Position numbers and translations under genes: made by a program. A DNA stretch of 64,000 nt. It comes from CAVTWH01 sp963850915 (GTDB lineage Bacteria; Actinomycetota; Actinomycetes; Mycobacteriales; Micromonosporaceae). The stretch is taken from assembly GCA_963850915.1 (NCBI GenBank), contig CAWKND010000010.1, positions 992,001-1,056,000 on the forward strand, read 5' to 3'. Positions 25,301 through 34,634 of the stretch are shown one piece after another (positions within the stretch are counted from its first letter, which is position 1; every line of letters starts with the position of its first letter). Under the pieces are notes generated by a model that was not told where the DNA came from, searched no databases, and saw nothing but the letters and a program-made list of their open reading frames with translations.

Positions 25301-26641
25301 GTGGCACGTAAGGAAATGCGCCGGGTCGCCGCCGGCCTCGTCGACCAGGCGGTGATGGCCAGCGCGAACGCCGCGATGACGCTGCTGCCCATCGGGCTGT
25401 TCGGCAAGGAGCGGGCCGGTTCGCTGGTACTCACCATCGGGCTCGGCTACCTGGTCCTGGCGCTCAGCCGCGAGTTCGTCGGCAGCGTACTGCTGGCCCA
25501 GGCCTCCCGGCTGGACACGACGGAGCGGGCCCGGCTGGTACGCCACGGGATGGCGGCCGCGACTGCTCTGGGCGTACTCGGATCGCTGGTTTTCCTTGGC
25601 ATCTGGGCGTTCTGGCGGCACCCGGCGCACAACGTCAACCTCGGCGACCTGATCTGGCTGGTCCCGTTCATGCCCTTCGTGCTCTGCTACGACGCCAGCC
25701 GGTACGCCTGGTTCGCCGCCCGTGACCAGGCCCGGGCGCTCACCAACGACCTGGTCTGGGTCGGCGCGCAGGCCGCCACCCTGATCGTGCTCGGCCTCAC
25801 CGGCGGGCTGGAGCCGGGCACCATCCTGGTCAGTTGGGGGGTGGGCGCGTGCGCCGCGCTCGCCGTCTACCTGCTGCGTACCGGCGCCCAGCCGTGGCGT
25901 GGCGACCCGCGCCGCTGGGTGGCCGAGACCCGGCACCTCTCCGGCTGGTTCACCGCCACCGCGCTCGTCGGGCAGTTCCAGGCGCAGGCTGTCGGCTTCC
26001 TGGTCACCGGGCGGATCAGTACCGGCGACCTGGCCGTCCTACGCTCGGCGCAGACGGCGTTCCTGCAGCCGGTACAGAACCTGGTCACGGCGACCATGGG
26101 GCTGCTGGTACCCCGGTCGGCCCGGCTCGCCGGCGCCGGTGACCGGCGTGGTCTGCACCGGCTGACGGTACGGCTGGCGGCCGGCTTCGCCGGGCTGGCG
26201 GTACTGCTGGTCGCGGTGGCCGTACCGCTGGCCCACGCACTCGAGCCCTACCTGCGCGGGTACGCCGAGATCGTGCCGCTGGTGCTGCCGGTGACCGTGC
26301 AGAGCGGCGTGTACCTCGTGCAGATCCCGTTCACCGCCGCGATGCGCGGCATGCACCGGGCGCGCATGCTGTTCGTGCAGTACCTACTGTTCACTGCCGC
26401 CAGCCTCACCGGACTGATGGTCGGGGCCAGCTCGCACACGCTGCGCGCGGCCACCTGGGGACTGGTCTTCGGCTCCGTCTTCGGCCTGGTCATCGTGATC
26501 GGCATGTACGGCTACGCGGTGCGCCGGCTGGCTCCCGGCGGGGTACCGGTCAGCCCGGAGGACGAGGCGGCAGGTACCGCCCCCGGCGATTCGCCCAACT
26601 CCGCCGACCCGGCAGCCGCTGCCCTCGGCGAACTGCCGTAG
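25301..26641 (+). CDS. Polysaccharide/lipid-linked oligosaccharide flippase-like membrane protein
   Basis: A 446-residue polytopic protein with about twelve to fourteen helices and the general pattern of MOP/Wzx-type flippases (GWFTATALVGQFQAQAVGFLVTGRIS, LRSAQTAFLQPVQNL, and an IPFTAAMRGMHRAR turn). The GTG start follows the upstream stop by two bases. It would turn a lipid-linked glycan across the membrane for polymerisation. The C-terminal 40 residues are a disordered Pro/Ala/Asp tail. It ends seven bases from a convergent methyltransferase gene. Confidence 0.82.
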   Translation: MARKEMRRVAAGLVDQAVMASANAAMTLLPIGLFGKERAGSLVLTIGLGYLVLALSREFVGSVLLAQASRLDTTERARLVRHGMAAATALGVLGSLVFLGIWAFWRHPAHNVNLGDLIWLVPFMPFVLCYDASRYAWFAARDQARALTNDLVWVGAQAATLIVLGLTGGLEPGTILVSWGVGACAALAVYLLRTGAQPWRGDPRRWVAETRHLSGWFTATALVGQFQAQAVGFLVTGRISTGDLAVLRSAQTAFLQPVQNLVTATMGLLVPRSARLAGAGDRRGLHRLTVRLAAGFAGLAVLLVAVAVPLAHALEPYLRGYAEIVPLVLPVTVQSGVYLVQIPFTAAMRGMHRARMLFVQYLLFTAASLTGLMVGASSHTLRAATWGLVFGSVFGLVIVIGMYGYAVRRLAPGGVPVSPEDEAAGTAPGDSPNSADPAAAALGELP

Positions 26642-26648
26642 CGGGGCG

Positions 26649-27377
26649 CTAGTCGCGCGGGCCGGACTGCCCGGGCAGCGCGCTGGCCGGTACGGAGACC
26701 GCGACCAGCTCCTGCCGGTGCCGCACGACGGAGAAGAAGGTGCTGGCCGCCTCGAACAGCGGCTCGGGCAGCTTGCCGAACAGGTCGGGGCGGCGCATCA
26801 GGGTACGGCGCACCACGTAGATCTCCTGCGGCCGGTAGCCGGCCTCGTCGAGCAGGTGGCCGATGTTCATCGGGGACCAGGTGTAGAGGTGCCGGTTGAT
26901 GTCCTTCGGGTCGTACTTGCGCAGTGCCCGCCAGTCGTCGATCGGCAGTACCAGTACCAGCCGGCCGTCCGCCTTCAACTTGGGCAGCAACTGGCACAGC
27001 GCGTCGTACGGGGCGGCGATGTGCTCCAGCGTGTGGTTGGAGATGATCACGTCGGCGATGCCGTCCGGTACGTCCGCGAGGTTCTTGTACCCCTCGATCC
27101 CGTACTCCTGCTCGGCGGCCGTGCGCGCCACGTCGTTCAGCTCGACACCGATCTTGCGTGCCCCGGGCAGCGCCGCGATCAGCGCACCGCCGGCGCAGCC
27201 GAAGTCGAGCACCGTGTCGGTCGGCTTGACGTACTTCGCGAATCGCTTGACCTTGAACTTGGTCTTGATGTCGATGTTCGCGTTCTGCCACGCGTAGTAG
27301 TGGGCGTCGTAGTGCTTGGACGCGCCGTAGGTCGGGCTGCTCGTGTCGACGGGAGTGTCGGCCTGTTCGGTGGACAT
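26649..27377 (-). CDS. SAM-dependent methyltransferase (class I)
   Basis: 242 residues. The SAM-binding core is TDTVLDFGCAGGALIAAL (motif I, about 55-72), VELND (motif II) and ADVIISNHTLEHIAAP (motif IV). ADGRLVLVLPIDDWR and HLYTWSPMNIGHLL follow, the layout of methyltransferases that modify sugars in glycan clusters. ATG 27377 is the conserved-looking start. It is followed upstream by the ligase and GT4 genes in the same direction. Confidence 0.88.
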   Translation of the reverse strand: MSTEQADTPVDTSSPTYGASKHYDAHYYAWQNANIDIKTKFKVKRFAKYVKPTDTVLDFGCAGGALIAALPGARKIGVELNDVARTAAEQEYGIEGYKNLADVPDGIADVIISNHTLEHIAAPYDALCQLLPKLKADGRLVLVLPIDDWRALRKYDPKDINRHLYTWSPMNIGHLLDEAGYRPQEIYVVRRTLMRRPDLFGKLPEPLFEAASTFFSVVRHRQELVAVSVPASALPGQSGPRD

Positions 27378-27468
27378 GTCGACGCTCCGTGATGTGACGT
27401 GGCTTACCCGGCTGCCCACTGTAACGATCGGGCTCCGCGCCGGGCAACCATCGACGCGCGGCCGCGGG

Positions 27469-29058
27469 TTACGACTCGCGCGACTCCGGCTCGCCCACCC
27501 TGGCCTGCACCGGAATCGCGTCACGCTGGGGCATCAGCAGGTAGGCCTCGGCGGCGACCAGGAAGATCCACAGCGTGCCGCCGGTGTTGCCCAGTAACCA
27601 GTCGCTGGTGGCGATGGTGACCAGCGATCCGATCGCGGCCATCGTGAACCAGGGCGGCGCGCTCCGTCGCAGCGCCTGGCGGATCAGCAGGAACAAGCCG
27701 ACCAGGAAGGCAAGCGCGCCCAGGATGCCGCCCCGGCGCAGCGCACCGACGGCCGCGTTGTCGGTGGTCAACTGGGGCGCCTTCAGGCCCGGCGTGGTGC
27801 TGTCCGAGCGCAGTACGTAGCCGCGTACCGACTTGGCGTCGCCGAAGATCTTCTCCGCGACGCCGTCCGCGCGGAAGTCGTCGATTACCACCTTCCAGGT
27901 GGAGGCCCGGCCACTGGTCACCCCGCCGCTGCTGTACCGCGACTTGAACAGGAAGCTGCTACCCCCGGAGGCGACGCCGATGGCGAGTACCACCGCGAGC
28001 GACAGCACCACCGCGTTGACCGCGCTGCGGGTACTGCCGTAGCGCACCCGCTTCGCCAGTACCAGCAGCAGGTGCAGGCCGGCGGCGGCGCCCAGGAACA
28101 GCAGGCCGGTACGCGAGTTGACCAGGATCAGCATGAGTGCCGAGACGGCCAGTGCCGCGTACCGCTGCCACCGCTCGAAGACCTGGTCGCCGGCGATCCG
28201 GATGGTGATCAGGACGGCGATGACGGCGATCGAGTTGGGGTGGTAGAGCAGCTGCGGCCCGCCCCAGAAGCGGTACTGCATGCTCACCCCCCAGGCGTCC
28301 GGCCGCACCGCGTGTACGTCGTCGAAGACGTTGCCGGAGCCGGCCACCAGCAGTGCGGCCAGTGCCAGCAGGAACGCGGCCACCACGCCCACGGTCAGGT
28401 CGCGCCGGGACCGGCGGGTAGCCACCACGACGGCGAGTACGCCGAGGGCGAAGAGCGCGAAGTAGGCGAACCGGCCGACCGCAACACCCAACCGCAGGGT
28501 GAGCAGGCCGGCAGCCCCGCCGAGCAGCCAGTACGCCAGGCCGAGCCAGGCCGTACCCATTCGGGGCAGGGTGCCGACCAGGCGCAGCGAGCGCAGCCAG
28601 GGCCAGACCCAGACGGCGAAGAGCAGGCCTTCGAGAGCGAGTACCACCCACACCAGCCGGCTGGCCGTACCGACGAAGGTCCAGCTGGCGATGCCGGCCG
28701 CGGTGAACGCGCCGCCGGCGAGGAAGCCGGGCAGGCTGACGCCGCGCAGGGAGAGGGCGAGCAGCACCATGCCACCGGCGCAGAGCACGCCCATGAACGC
28801 GCGCAGCCCCTCGACGGTTCCGATGCTCGCCCCGACCGCGCTGCTCTGCCCGGTCTGTACCGCCTCGATGAGGCCGGCGATCGTGGCCGCGATCAGCGTG
28901 CCGATGAGCAGCCAGCGGTGCCGGGGCGTCCACGAGCGCGGGTCGAGCGGCGGTGGGCCGGCGACATCGGAGGCGGCCGGGTCGAAGATTCTGCGCAGCA
29001 GCGACGGCCGGGACGGATCGGTGCTCCAGCTCCGGGGCATCGTCGAAGTTTCCTGCAT
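27469..29058 (-). CDS. O-antigen ligase/polymerase-like membrane protein
   Basis: 529 residues with about twelve to thirteen helices. A large extracytoplasmic loop lies after SGGSSFLFKSRY (about residue 370), including GRASTWKVVIDDF and a DNAAVGALRRGGILGAL segment, characteristic of Wzy/WaaL-like O-antigen ligase domains. These enzymes polymerise or ligate lipid-linked glycans outside the membrane. N- and C-terminal tails are disordered. Its start is 11 bases after the GT4 stop, so the two are co-transcribed. Confidence 0.83.
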   Translation of the reverse strand: MQETSTMPRSWSTDPSRPSLLRRIFDPAASDVAGPPPLDPRSWTPRHRWLLIGTLIAATIAGLIEAVQTGQSSAVGASIGTVEGLRAFMGVLCAGGMVLLALSLRGVSLPGFLAGGAFTAAGIASWTFVGTASRLVWVVLALEGLLFAVWVWPWLRSLRLVGTLPRMGTAWLGLAYWLLGGAAGLLTLRLGVAVGRFAYFALFALGVLAVVVATRRSRRDLTVGVVAAFLLALAALLVAGSGNVFDDVHAVRPDAWGVSMQYRFWGGPQLLYHPNSIAVIAVLITIRIAGDQVFERWQRYAALAVSALMLILVNSRTGLLFLGAAAGLHLLLVLAKRVRYGSTRSAVNAVVLSLAVVLAIGVASGGSSFLFKSRYSSGGVTSGRASTWKVVIDDFRADGVAEKIFGDAKSVRGYVLRSDSTTPGLKAPQLTTDNAAVGALRRGGILGALAFLVGLFLLIRQALRRSAPPWFTMAAIGSLVTIATSDWLLGNTGGTLWIFLVAAEAYLLMPQRDAIPVQARVGEPESRES

Positions 29059-29069
29059 GAAGACCGACC

Positions 29070-30221
29070 CTATCCGGCTACGGACGCGTAGATGTCAAGA
29101 AGGCGGGCAGTCACTACTTTTGGTGTGAAATTAGCATCATAGCGGGCACGAGCCTCAGCACTCACTTGCGCCGCTTGCGCCACAGCCGTGGGCAGCGCCG
29201 CGGCGAGCGCGGCCGGGTCCGGGGGGACCACCCAACCGGCGTCGCCGATCAGGTACGGGATGCCACCGAGGTCGGTACCGAGCACCGGCCGACCGTACGC
29301 CAGCGCCTCGATCACCACCGTGGGCAGTACGTCGTGCCACGTGGAAGTGGCCAATACCACCGCCGCCGAAGTCAGTGCGGCGGCGACGCCGGCCCGGTCG
29401 ACCGGCCCGGTGAAGACCACGTCCGTGCGGGCGGCGGCGGCCTGCTCGACCAGCGGGCGCAGCGGCCCGTCGCCGACCACGGTCAGCGTCCCCAACGCCC
29501 CGTCCGGGTGCCGGTGCCAGGCATCCAGCAACAGGTCGAGCCCCTTCTCGGCGGTAAGACGGCCGAGGAACAGGAAGCCCGAACCCAGTGGCGGCGGGGT
29601 ACCCGGGTCGGCGACGGCGTTCGGCTTCACCACGATCCGGTCGTCCGGGATGCCGTACCCCCGCAGATATTCGGCGATGGCGTCGGTGAGCGCGACGAAC
29701 CGCTCGACGCTGTGCCAGGTACCCCGGTGCACGGTCAGCGCGGTCGCCATCACCAGACTCTGCGCCTTCGAGCCCCGGTAGCAGTTGTGCCGCACGGCCG
29801 GCAGCGGGAACCGCCAGCCGTCGCAGTCGTCGCAGATCCGGCCGTCCCGGAAGTACAGCCCGTTGACGCAGACCTGCCGGTAGTTGTGCACCGTCTGCAC
29901 GACCGGCACGCCGTGGGCGTGGGCGGTGCGGACAATCCACGGCGAAATCAGCGGGTACGGGTTGTGCAGGTGCAGCACGTCCGGATCGTGCTCACGGATC
30001 AGCGCCACCAGCTCGCGCTGTGCCTTGGGCGCGTAGATCGGGGAGATCGGCAGCAGCGCCTTCTGGCTGGCCGGCAGCTCACCGATCTCGTCGGAGCTGC
30101 GCAGGAACGGGAGTACCTCGACACCGGCCGAGCGCAGCTGCTCGATCTCGGCATCGACGACGATGTTCTCCCCCGACGGCTGGGCCGAGGAGTACCGGTT
30201 GTGTGCGACCACGATTTTCAT
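29070..30221 (-). CDS. GT4 family glycosyltransferase
   Basis: 383 residues with two Rossmann domains. The N-domain has VAHNRYSSAQPSGEN, VLHLHNPYPLISPWI and VVQTVHNYR, then an unusual Cys-containing loop (CDDCDGWRFPLPAVRHNCY) also seen in certain GT4 enzymes of actinobacterial glycan clusters. The C-domain has FLGRLTAEKGLDLLLDAW and the nucleotide-sugar site VVIEALAYGRPVLGTDLGG. It adds a sugar from a nucleotide donor to the growing lipid-linked glycan. ATG 30221 begins MKIVVAHN. It is divergent from the DNA glycosylase gene. Confidence 0.92.
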   Translation of the reverse strand: MKIVVAHNRYSSAQPSGENIVVDAEIEQLRSAGVEVLPFLRSSDEIGELPASQKALLPISPIYAPKAQRELVALIREHDPDVLHLHNPYPLISPWIVRTAHAHGVPVVQTVHNYRQVCVNGLYFRDGRICDDCDGWRFPLPAVRHNCYRGSKAQSLVMATALTVHRGTWHSVERFVALTDAIAEYLRGYGIPDDRIVVKPNAVADPGTPPPLGSGFLFLGRLTAEKGLDLLLDAWHRHPDGALGTLTVVGDGPLRPLVEQAAAARTDVVFTGPVDRAGVAAALTSAAVVLATSTWHDVLPTVVIEALAYGRPVLGTDLGGIPYLIGDAGWVVPPDPAALAAALPTAVAQAAQVSAEARARYDANFTPKVVTARLLDIYASVAG

Positions 30222-30273
30222 GAGGGTCCGAGGGTAACCTTTGCTGGCCTGAGCGTTGTGCGGAGGAGGAGGC

Positions 30274-31134
30274 ATGCCAGAGCTGCCCGAGGTTGAGGCG
30301 CTCGCCGCCTACCTGCGCGAGCGTGCCCAGGGGCAAGAGGTCACCCGGATCGAGGTGGCCGCGATCAGTGCCCTGAAGACCTTCGATCCGCCGGTCAGCG
30401 CCGCCACCGGACAGCAGATCACCGGGGCCGGCCGGCACGGCAAGTTCCTGGACATCTTCATCGGCGCCGACCTGCACCTGCTGGTACACCTCTCGCGCGC
30501 CGGCTGGCTGCACTACCGGGACGCGTACAGCAGCAACCTGCCGTTGAAGCCGGGCAAGGGACCGATCGCGCTGCGGGTACGCCTCGGCGACGGCTCCGGC
30601 TTCGACCTCACCGAACAGGGCACCCAGAAACGGCTGGCGGCCTACCTGGTCCGCGACCCGATGGAGGTCCCGGGCGTCGCGAAGCTCGGGCCGGACGCGC
30701 TCAGCATCGGGCGGGAGGAGTTCGAGGAGCGGCTGCGCGCCCGGCGTGGGCAGGTCAAGGGTGTGATCACCGAGCAGGACGTACTCGCCGGGGTGGGCAA
30801 CGCCTACTCCGATGAGATCCTGCACACAGCGAAGCTGTCCCCGTTCGCGCTGACCCACAAGCTGACGACCGAGCAGTATGACCAGCTCTACGCGGCGATG
30901 CGGGCCGAGTTGACCGACGCGGTCGCCCGCTCGGTGGGGCAGGGCGCGGCCAAGTTGAAGGGCGAGAAGCGCTCGGGATTGGCGGTACACGCCCGGACGG
31001 GGCTGCCCTGTCCGGTCTGCGGGACGATCATCCAGGAGGTCTCCTTCGCCACCTCCAGCCTGCAGTACTGCCCCGGCTGCCAGACCGGCGGCAAGCCGCT
31101 CGCCGACCGGCGGTTGTCCCGACTTGTCCGCTGA
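30274..31134 (+). CDS. Fpg/Nei family DNA glycosylase-AP lyase
   Basis: 286 residues. The N-terminus is PELPEVEAL, giving the catalytic Pro2 and Glu3. The helix-two-turn-helix motif follows (EQDVLAGVGNAYSDEILHTA) and a C-terminal zinc finger CPVCGTIIQEVSF to YCPGC. It removes oxidised or ring-opened bases and cuts the abasic site. A strong ggaggagg site precedes ATG 30274. It sits between glycan genes by position only; I see no functional tie. Confidence 0.95.
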   Translation: MPELPEVEALAAYLRERAQGQEVTRIEVAAISALKTFDPPVSAATGQQITGAGRHGKFLDIFIGADLHLLVHLSRAGWLHYRDAYSSNLPLKPGKGPIALRVRLGDGSGFDLTEQGTQKRLAAYLVRDPMEVPGVAKLGPDALSIGREEFEERLRARRGQVKGVITEQDVLAGVGNAYSDEILHTAKLSPFALTHKLTTEQYDQLYAAMRAELTDAVARSVGQGAAKLKGEKRSGLAVHARTGLPCPVCGTIIQEVSFATSSLQYCPGCQTGGKPLADRRLSRLVR

Positions 31135-31185
31135 CCGGCGGACCGGCGCGCCCCGCCGAGTGGTCCGGGCCGGTAGCCTTTTGCC

Positions 31186-32763
31186 GTGGCAGACACCATG
31201 ATCCAGTCGACCGGGCAGGCTGGGGCGGCAGCGACCGAACCTGGCACACGCACCCGGCGGGTGACCGTGACCTTCCTGGTCGGGCTGTTCGCCTTCTTCT
31301 GCATGGGCGCCGGCTGGGCAACCGCACTCCCGCCGAACGGCACGTACGACGAGGCCGCCCACATCTACCGGGCGTACGGCGTGGCCACCGGCCAGATCTA
31401 CGCCAGCCACGGCATCCAGCGGGTACCGCAGAGCCTCATGCCCAGCGGCAACGTCAACTGTGTCTGGCAGGACAAGCAGCCGGCGACCTGCCAGGGATCG
31501 ACACCGACCGACTCCACCGAGCGGCCGATCGTCTCCACCGCCGCCGCGTACAGCCCGATCTACTACCTGCCCGTCGGGCTGCCGATGGTCGCCTTCAAGA
31601 ACCACACCGGGCTGCTGCTCGGCCGGTACGTCTCGGTACTGCTCTCCGCGCTGGCGCTGGCTGGGGCGCTGGCCATCACGGTCGCCCTGCGGGCCCGGCT
31701 GGCCGCGACAGCGGTACTCCTCGTGGCCACGCCGATCGTGCTCAACCTGGCCGGCTCGATCAACCCGAACGGGCTGGAGATCGCCTGCGGGGTACTGCTC
31801 TGGACGGCGCTGCTCGGGCTGCTGAGACCACCCGGTCGGGAACTCTCCGAACGGCTGACCCACCGGCTGGTCATCCTCGCCGCGATCAGTGGCAGCCTGC
31901 TGATGACGATCCGCTACCTGGGGCCGCTGCTGCTCGGGCTGATCCTGGTCGCCGCCGCGCTCATCGCGTACCGGGGCCGGATCCGCGCACTGCTGCGCCG
32001 CCGGGATGTACGCATCACCGGCGCGGTACTCGCCGTCGCGCTGGTCATCGCGGCCGGCTGGCTGCTCTCCTCCGGCTCCACGAACATCGCCGACACCGAC
32101 GGCCGCCAGCTGCACCTGAGCATGGCGCAGCTGGGCAAGCAGATCGTGCTCAACCGGGTGCCGTTCTGGGCCAATCAGATCATCGGCCAGTTCAGCTACG
32201 GCGAGATGACGATGCCGACCTGGTTGATCGTGACCTGGTACAGCCTGATCGCCACGCTGGTCGTACCGGCGCTGCTGATCGCCGGCAAGCGGCTGCGCTG
32301 GACCCTGGTCGGGCTCGGCGCGGTACTTCTCCTGGTACTGATCGGGCTCGAGGTGCACTTCGTCAACTCGGTGGGCTGGGTGGCGCACGGCCGGTACGTG
32401 ATGCCGACCGGCTGCGGGATCGTGCTCGCCGCCGCCTTCGTCCAGCGCTGGCGGGCTGCCCTCGGGGATAGCGGGACCATCCGGCTGGGTCGGGCTGTGG
32501 TGATCCTCGCGCTGCCCCTGCACCTGTGGGCGTTGGCCGAGGTGATGACCCGGTTCCAGCTCGGCCCGGGCGCTCTGATCAACCCGCTGCACGGCTGGCG
32601 GGGCAGCGATCCGGCGATATGGCTGCCGGCCGGCGGACCGGTACCCCCACTCGCGCTGGAGATCGTCGGTCTGGTGACTCTCGGTGTGCTCGCGTGGCGC
32701 TTGGTGAAGTGGCCGGACCGGCCCCTACCGGGTACCCGAGTAGATCTCGACACGCCAGGGTGA
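31186..32763 (+). CDS. DUF2142 family polytopic membrane protein
   Basis: 525 residues with about twelve helices, opening with one helix then an extracytoplasmic segment containing NGTYDEAAHIYRAYGVATGQ, a DUF2142 hallmark reminiscent of GT-C/PMT-type glycosyltransferases (acidic residues after the first helix). Later come TIRYLGPLLLGLIL and HGRYVMPTGCGIVLAAAF. DUF2142 proteins are frequent in surface-polysaccharide loci and may add mannose-like residues outside the membrane, but this is unproven. GTG 31186 is used. Confidence 0.85.
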   Translation: MADTMIQSTGQAGAAATEPGTRTRRVTVTFLVGLFAFFCMGAGWATALPPNGTYDEAAHIYRAYGVATGQIYASHGIQRVPQSLMPSGNVNCVWQDKQPATCQGSTPTDSTERPIVSTAAAYSPIYYLPVGLPMVAFKNHTGLLLGRYVSVLLSALALAGALAITVALRARLAATAVLLVATPIVLNLAGSINPNGLEIACGVLLWTALLGLLRPPGRELSERLTHRLVILAAISGSLLMTIRYLGPLLLGLILVAAALIAYRGRIRALLRRRDVRITGAVLAVALVIAAGWLLSSGSTNIADTDGRQLHLSMAQLGKQIVLNRVPFWANQIIGQFSYGEMTMPTWLIVTWYSLIATLVVPALLIAGKRLRWTLVGLGAVLLLVLIGLEVHFVNSVGWVAHGRYVMPTGCGIVLAAAFVQRWRAALGDSGTIRLGRAVVILALPLHLWALAEVMTRFQLGPGALINPLHGWRGSDPAIWLPAGGPVPPLALEIVGLVTLGVLAWRLVKWPDRPLPGTRVDLDTPG

Positions 32764-33039
32764 AAGCCACTACTGTCGGCCGGTCGACACCGATCTCCGA
32801 TCCGGGCCGTGGCACACTGACCCGACAGTGGGTCAAGAAAGAAACAGTGGTCAACAAGACACTGCCGTGTTCTGCCGCTCTGCCCGGGTAGCCGGTCATC
32901 AGGTGCGACGACAGGCTCACCAACGCCAATACGTGGTGGGCCGGCGGACGGGCAGCGAACCAGTCGGACGAACGATTGCGTCGGCGAGCGGGCAGTTGCC
33001 GCTCCGGGTGCGGTCGCGGCGCGGGAGGGCACACCAACG
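32764..33039. promoter_or_regulatory. Upstream region of the WbaP-type transferase gene
   Basis: A 276-base gap without a supportable gene. It contains the dyad tgacccgacagtgggtca at 32818-32835 (six-base arms, six-base centre), a plausible operator, and an A-rich stretch just after it (caagaaagaaac). The promoter for the glycan-initiating transferase probably lies here. Confidence 0.45.
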
Positions 33040-34602
33040 GTGACGACGAGCCTCCAGAAGCCGGTGGACAAGTCCAGCAGGCGGAAGCGGCCCTCGCGGA
33101 GAACAATGATCGACGACAGTCCATCGGAGCAGCACGACGAGTGGTCGCCACTGGGCTCCAACGGGGTACCCCGCTCGGGCTGGCTGCGTACCCGGCGGGT
33201 GTCGCGCTGGCACCGGCCGTACACCCTGGTTCTGGTTCTGCTCGACTTCCTGGCCGTGCTCGCGGCCGACCTCACCGCGGCCACCCAGATCCAGTACGCC
33301 ACCGCCGGCTTCAACCACCGGCTGGGCCTGTTCCACACGATCATCTACCTGTTCCTGCCGCTGGCCTGGATCATCGTGCTCTGGGCCAACGGCGCGTACG
33401 ACCGGCGCTACCTGGGCATCGGTACCGATGAATTCAAGCGGGTCATCCGTGCCTCGCTGATCATGGCGGCCCTCGTCTCGTTCCTGGCCTTCGCCTACCA
33501 GCTCAAGCTCTCCCGGCTCTCGGTCGCCACCGCGCTGCTCGGTGCGGCGATCTTCATCAGCGTGCTGCGGTACGCCGCCCGCAAGGTGCTGCACCTGGCC
33601 CGGCGCAAGGGGCGGGCCAGCCACCGGGTACTCCTCGTCGGCACGCTCGGCGACGCCCTGGGCGTGTACGCCGCGGTCAGCCGCAACCCGTCGGCCGGCA
33701 TGATCCCGGTCGGCATCCTGGTCAACGAGGGCTACCCGGCCTCCCGCGCGAGCACAGCGCCGATCCCGGTGCACGCCGGTCGCGACGTGGTGTCGCTGGT
33801 CAACGAGGTGCACGCGGATACCGTCGCGGTCTGCGGATCGCCGGGCAGCGACGGCGGGCTGCGCCGGCTCGCCTGGCAACTGGAGGGCACCGGCATCGAC
33901 CTGGTGGTGGCTCCGCAGTTGACCGACATCGCCGGGCCGCGGGTACACATCCGGCCGGTCGAGGGGCTGCCGCTGCTCTACGTTGAGGAGCCCACCCTCT
34001 CCGGCATCGCGTGGCTGATCAAGACCGTGATCGACCGGGCGGTGGCCAGCCTCGGGCTGCTCGTCCTGTCGCCGCTGCTGCTGGTCATCGCCGGCCTGAT
34101 CAAGCTGACCGACCGGGGACCGGTCTTCTTCCGGCAGGCCCGCGTGGGGCGCGAGGGCAAGATCTTCCGGGTCTGGAAGTTCCGCACCATGTACACCGAC
34201 GCCGAGGAGCGGCTGGCCGGCCTGGTCGACCAGAACGAGAGCGACGGGCTGCTGTTCAAGATCAAGGGTGATCCGCGGGTCACCCGGATCGGCCGGTACC
34301 TGCGGGCCAGCTCGCTCGACGAACTGCCGCAGCTGCTCAACGTGCTGTTCGCGCAGATGTCGCTGGTCGGGCCGCGGCCACTACCGGCCGAGGACGGCGA
34401 CTTCCTCGGCGACGTACGCCGGCGGCTGCTGGTCCGCCCCGGGATCACCGGGCTCTGGCAGGTCTCCGGGCGCAGCGATCTGTCCTGGGACGACGCCGTG
34501 CGCCTCGACCTGTACTACGTGGACAACTGGTCGCTCACCTTCGACCTGGTCATCCTCTGGCGCACGGTCGGCGTCGTACTGCGGAGCAAGGGCGCGTACT
34601 GA
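33040..34602 (+). CDS. Polyprenyl-phosphate sugar-1-phosphate transferase (WbaP/WcaJ type)
   Basis: 520 residues. A disordered basic N-terminus precedes four helices (about 65-175), a CoA-binding-like soluble domain (about 185-310), another helix (about 328-350) and the bacterial sugar transferase domain. Its signatures are GPVFFRQARVGREGKIFRVW, KFRTMYTDAEERL, SLDELPQLLNVL, MSLVGPRPLP and RPGITGLWQVSGRSDLSWDD. This enzyme starts glycan assembly by moving a sugar-phosphate onto undecaprenyl phosphate, so it is the likely committed step for the neighbouring glycan genes. Confidence 0.95.
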   Translation: MTTSLQKPVDKSSRRKRPSRRTMIDDSPSEQHDEWSPLGSNGVPRSGWLRTRRVSRWHRPYTLVLVLLDFLAVLAADLTAATQIQYATAGFNHRLGLFHTIIYLFLPLAWIIVLWANGAYDRRYLGIGTDEFKRVIRASLIMAALVSFLAFAYQLKLSRLSVATALLGAAIFISVLRYAARKVLHLARRKGRASHRVLLVGTLGDALGVYAAVSRNPSAGMIPVGILVNEGYPASRASTAPIPVHAGRDVVSLVNEVHADTVAVCGSPGSDGGLRRLAWQLEGTGIDLVVAPQLTDIAGPRVHIRPVEGLPLLYVEEPTLSGIAWLIKTVIDRAVASLGLLVLSPLLLVIAGLIKLTDRGPVFFRQARVGREGKIFRVWKFRTMYTDAEERLAGLVDQNESDGLLFKIKGDPRVTRIGRYLRASSLDELPQLLNVLFAQMSLVGPRPLPAEDGDFLGDVRRRLLVRPGITGLWQVSGRSDLSWDDAVRLDLYYVDNWSLTFDLVILWRTVGVVLRSKGAY

Positions 34603-34634
34603 CCCGCCAGCCGTAGACAGGGGCTGCCGCGCGG

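Noticed and set aside
30079..32592. 837-codon open frame on the minus strand opposite Fpg and DUF2142 genes
   Set aside because: It is antisense to two clear families, its product is rich in Arg, Gly and Gln with no motif, and such long antisense frames are expected at this GC content.
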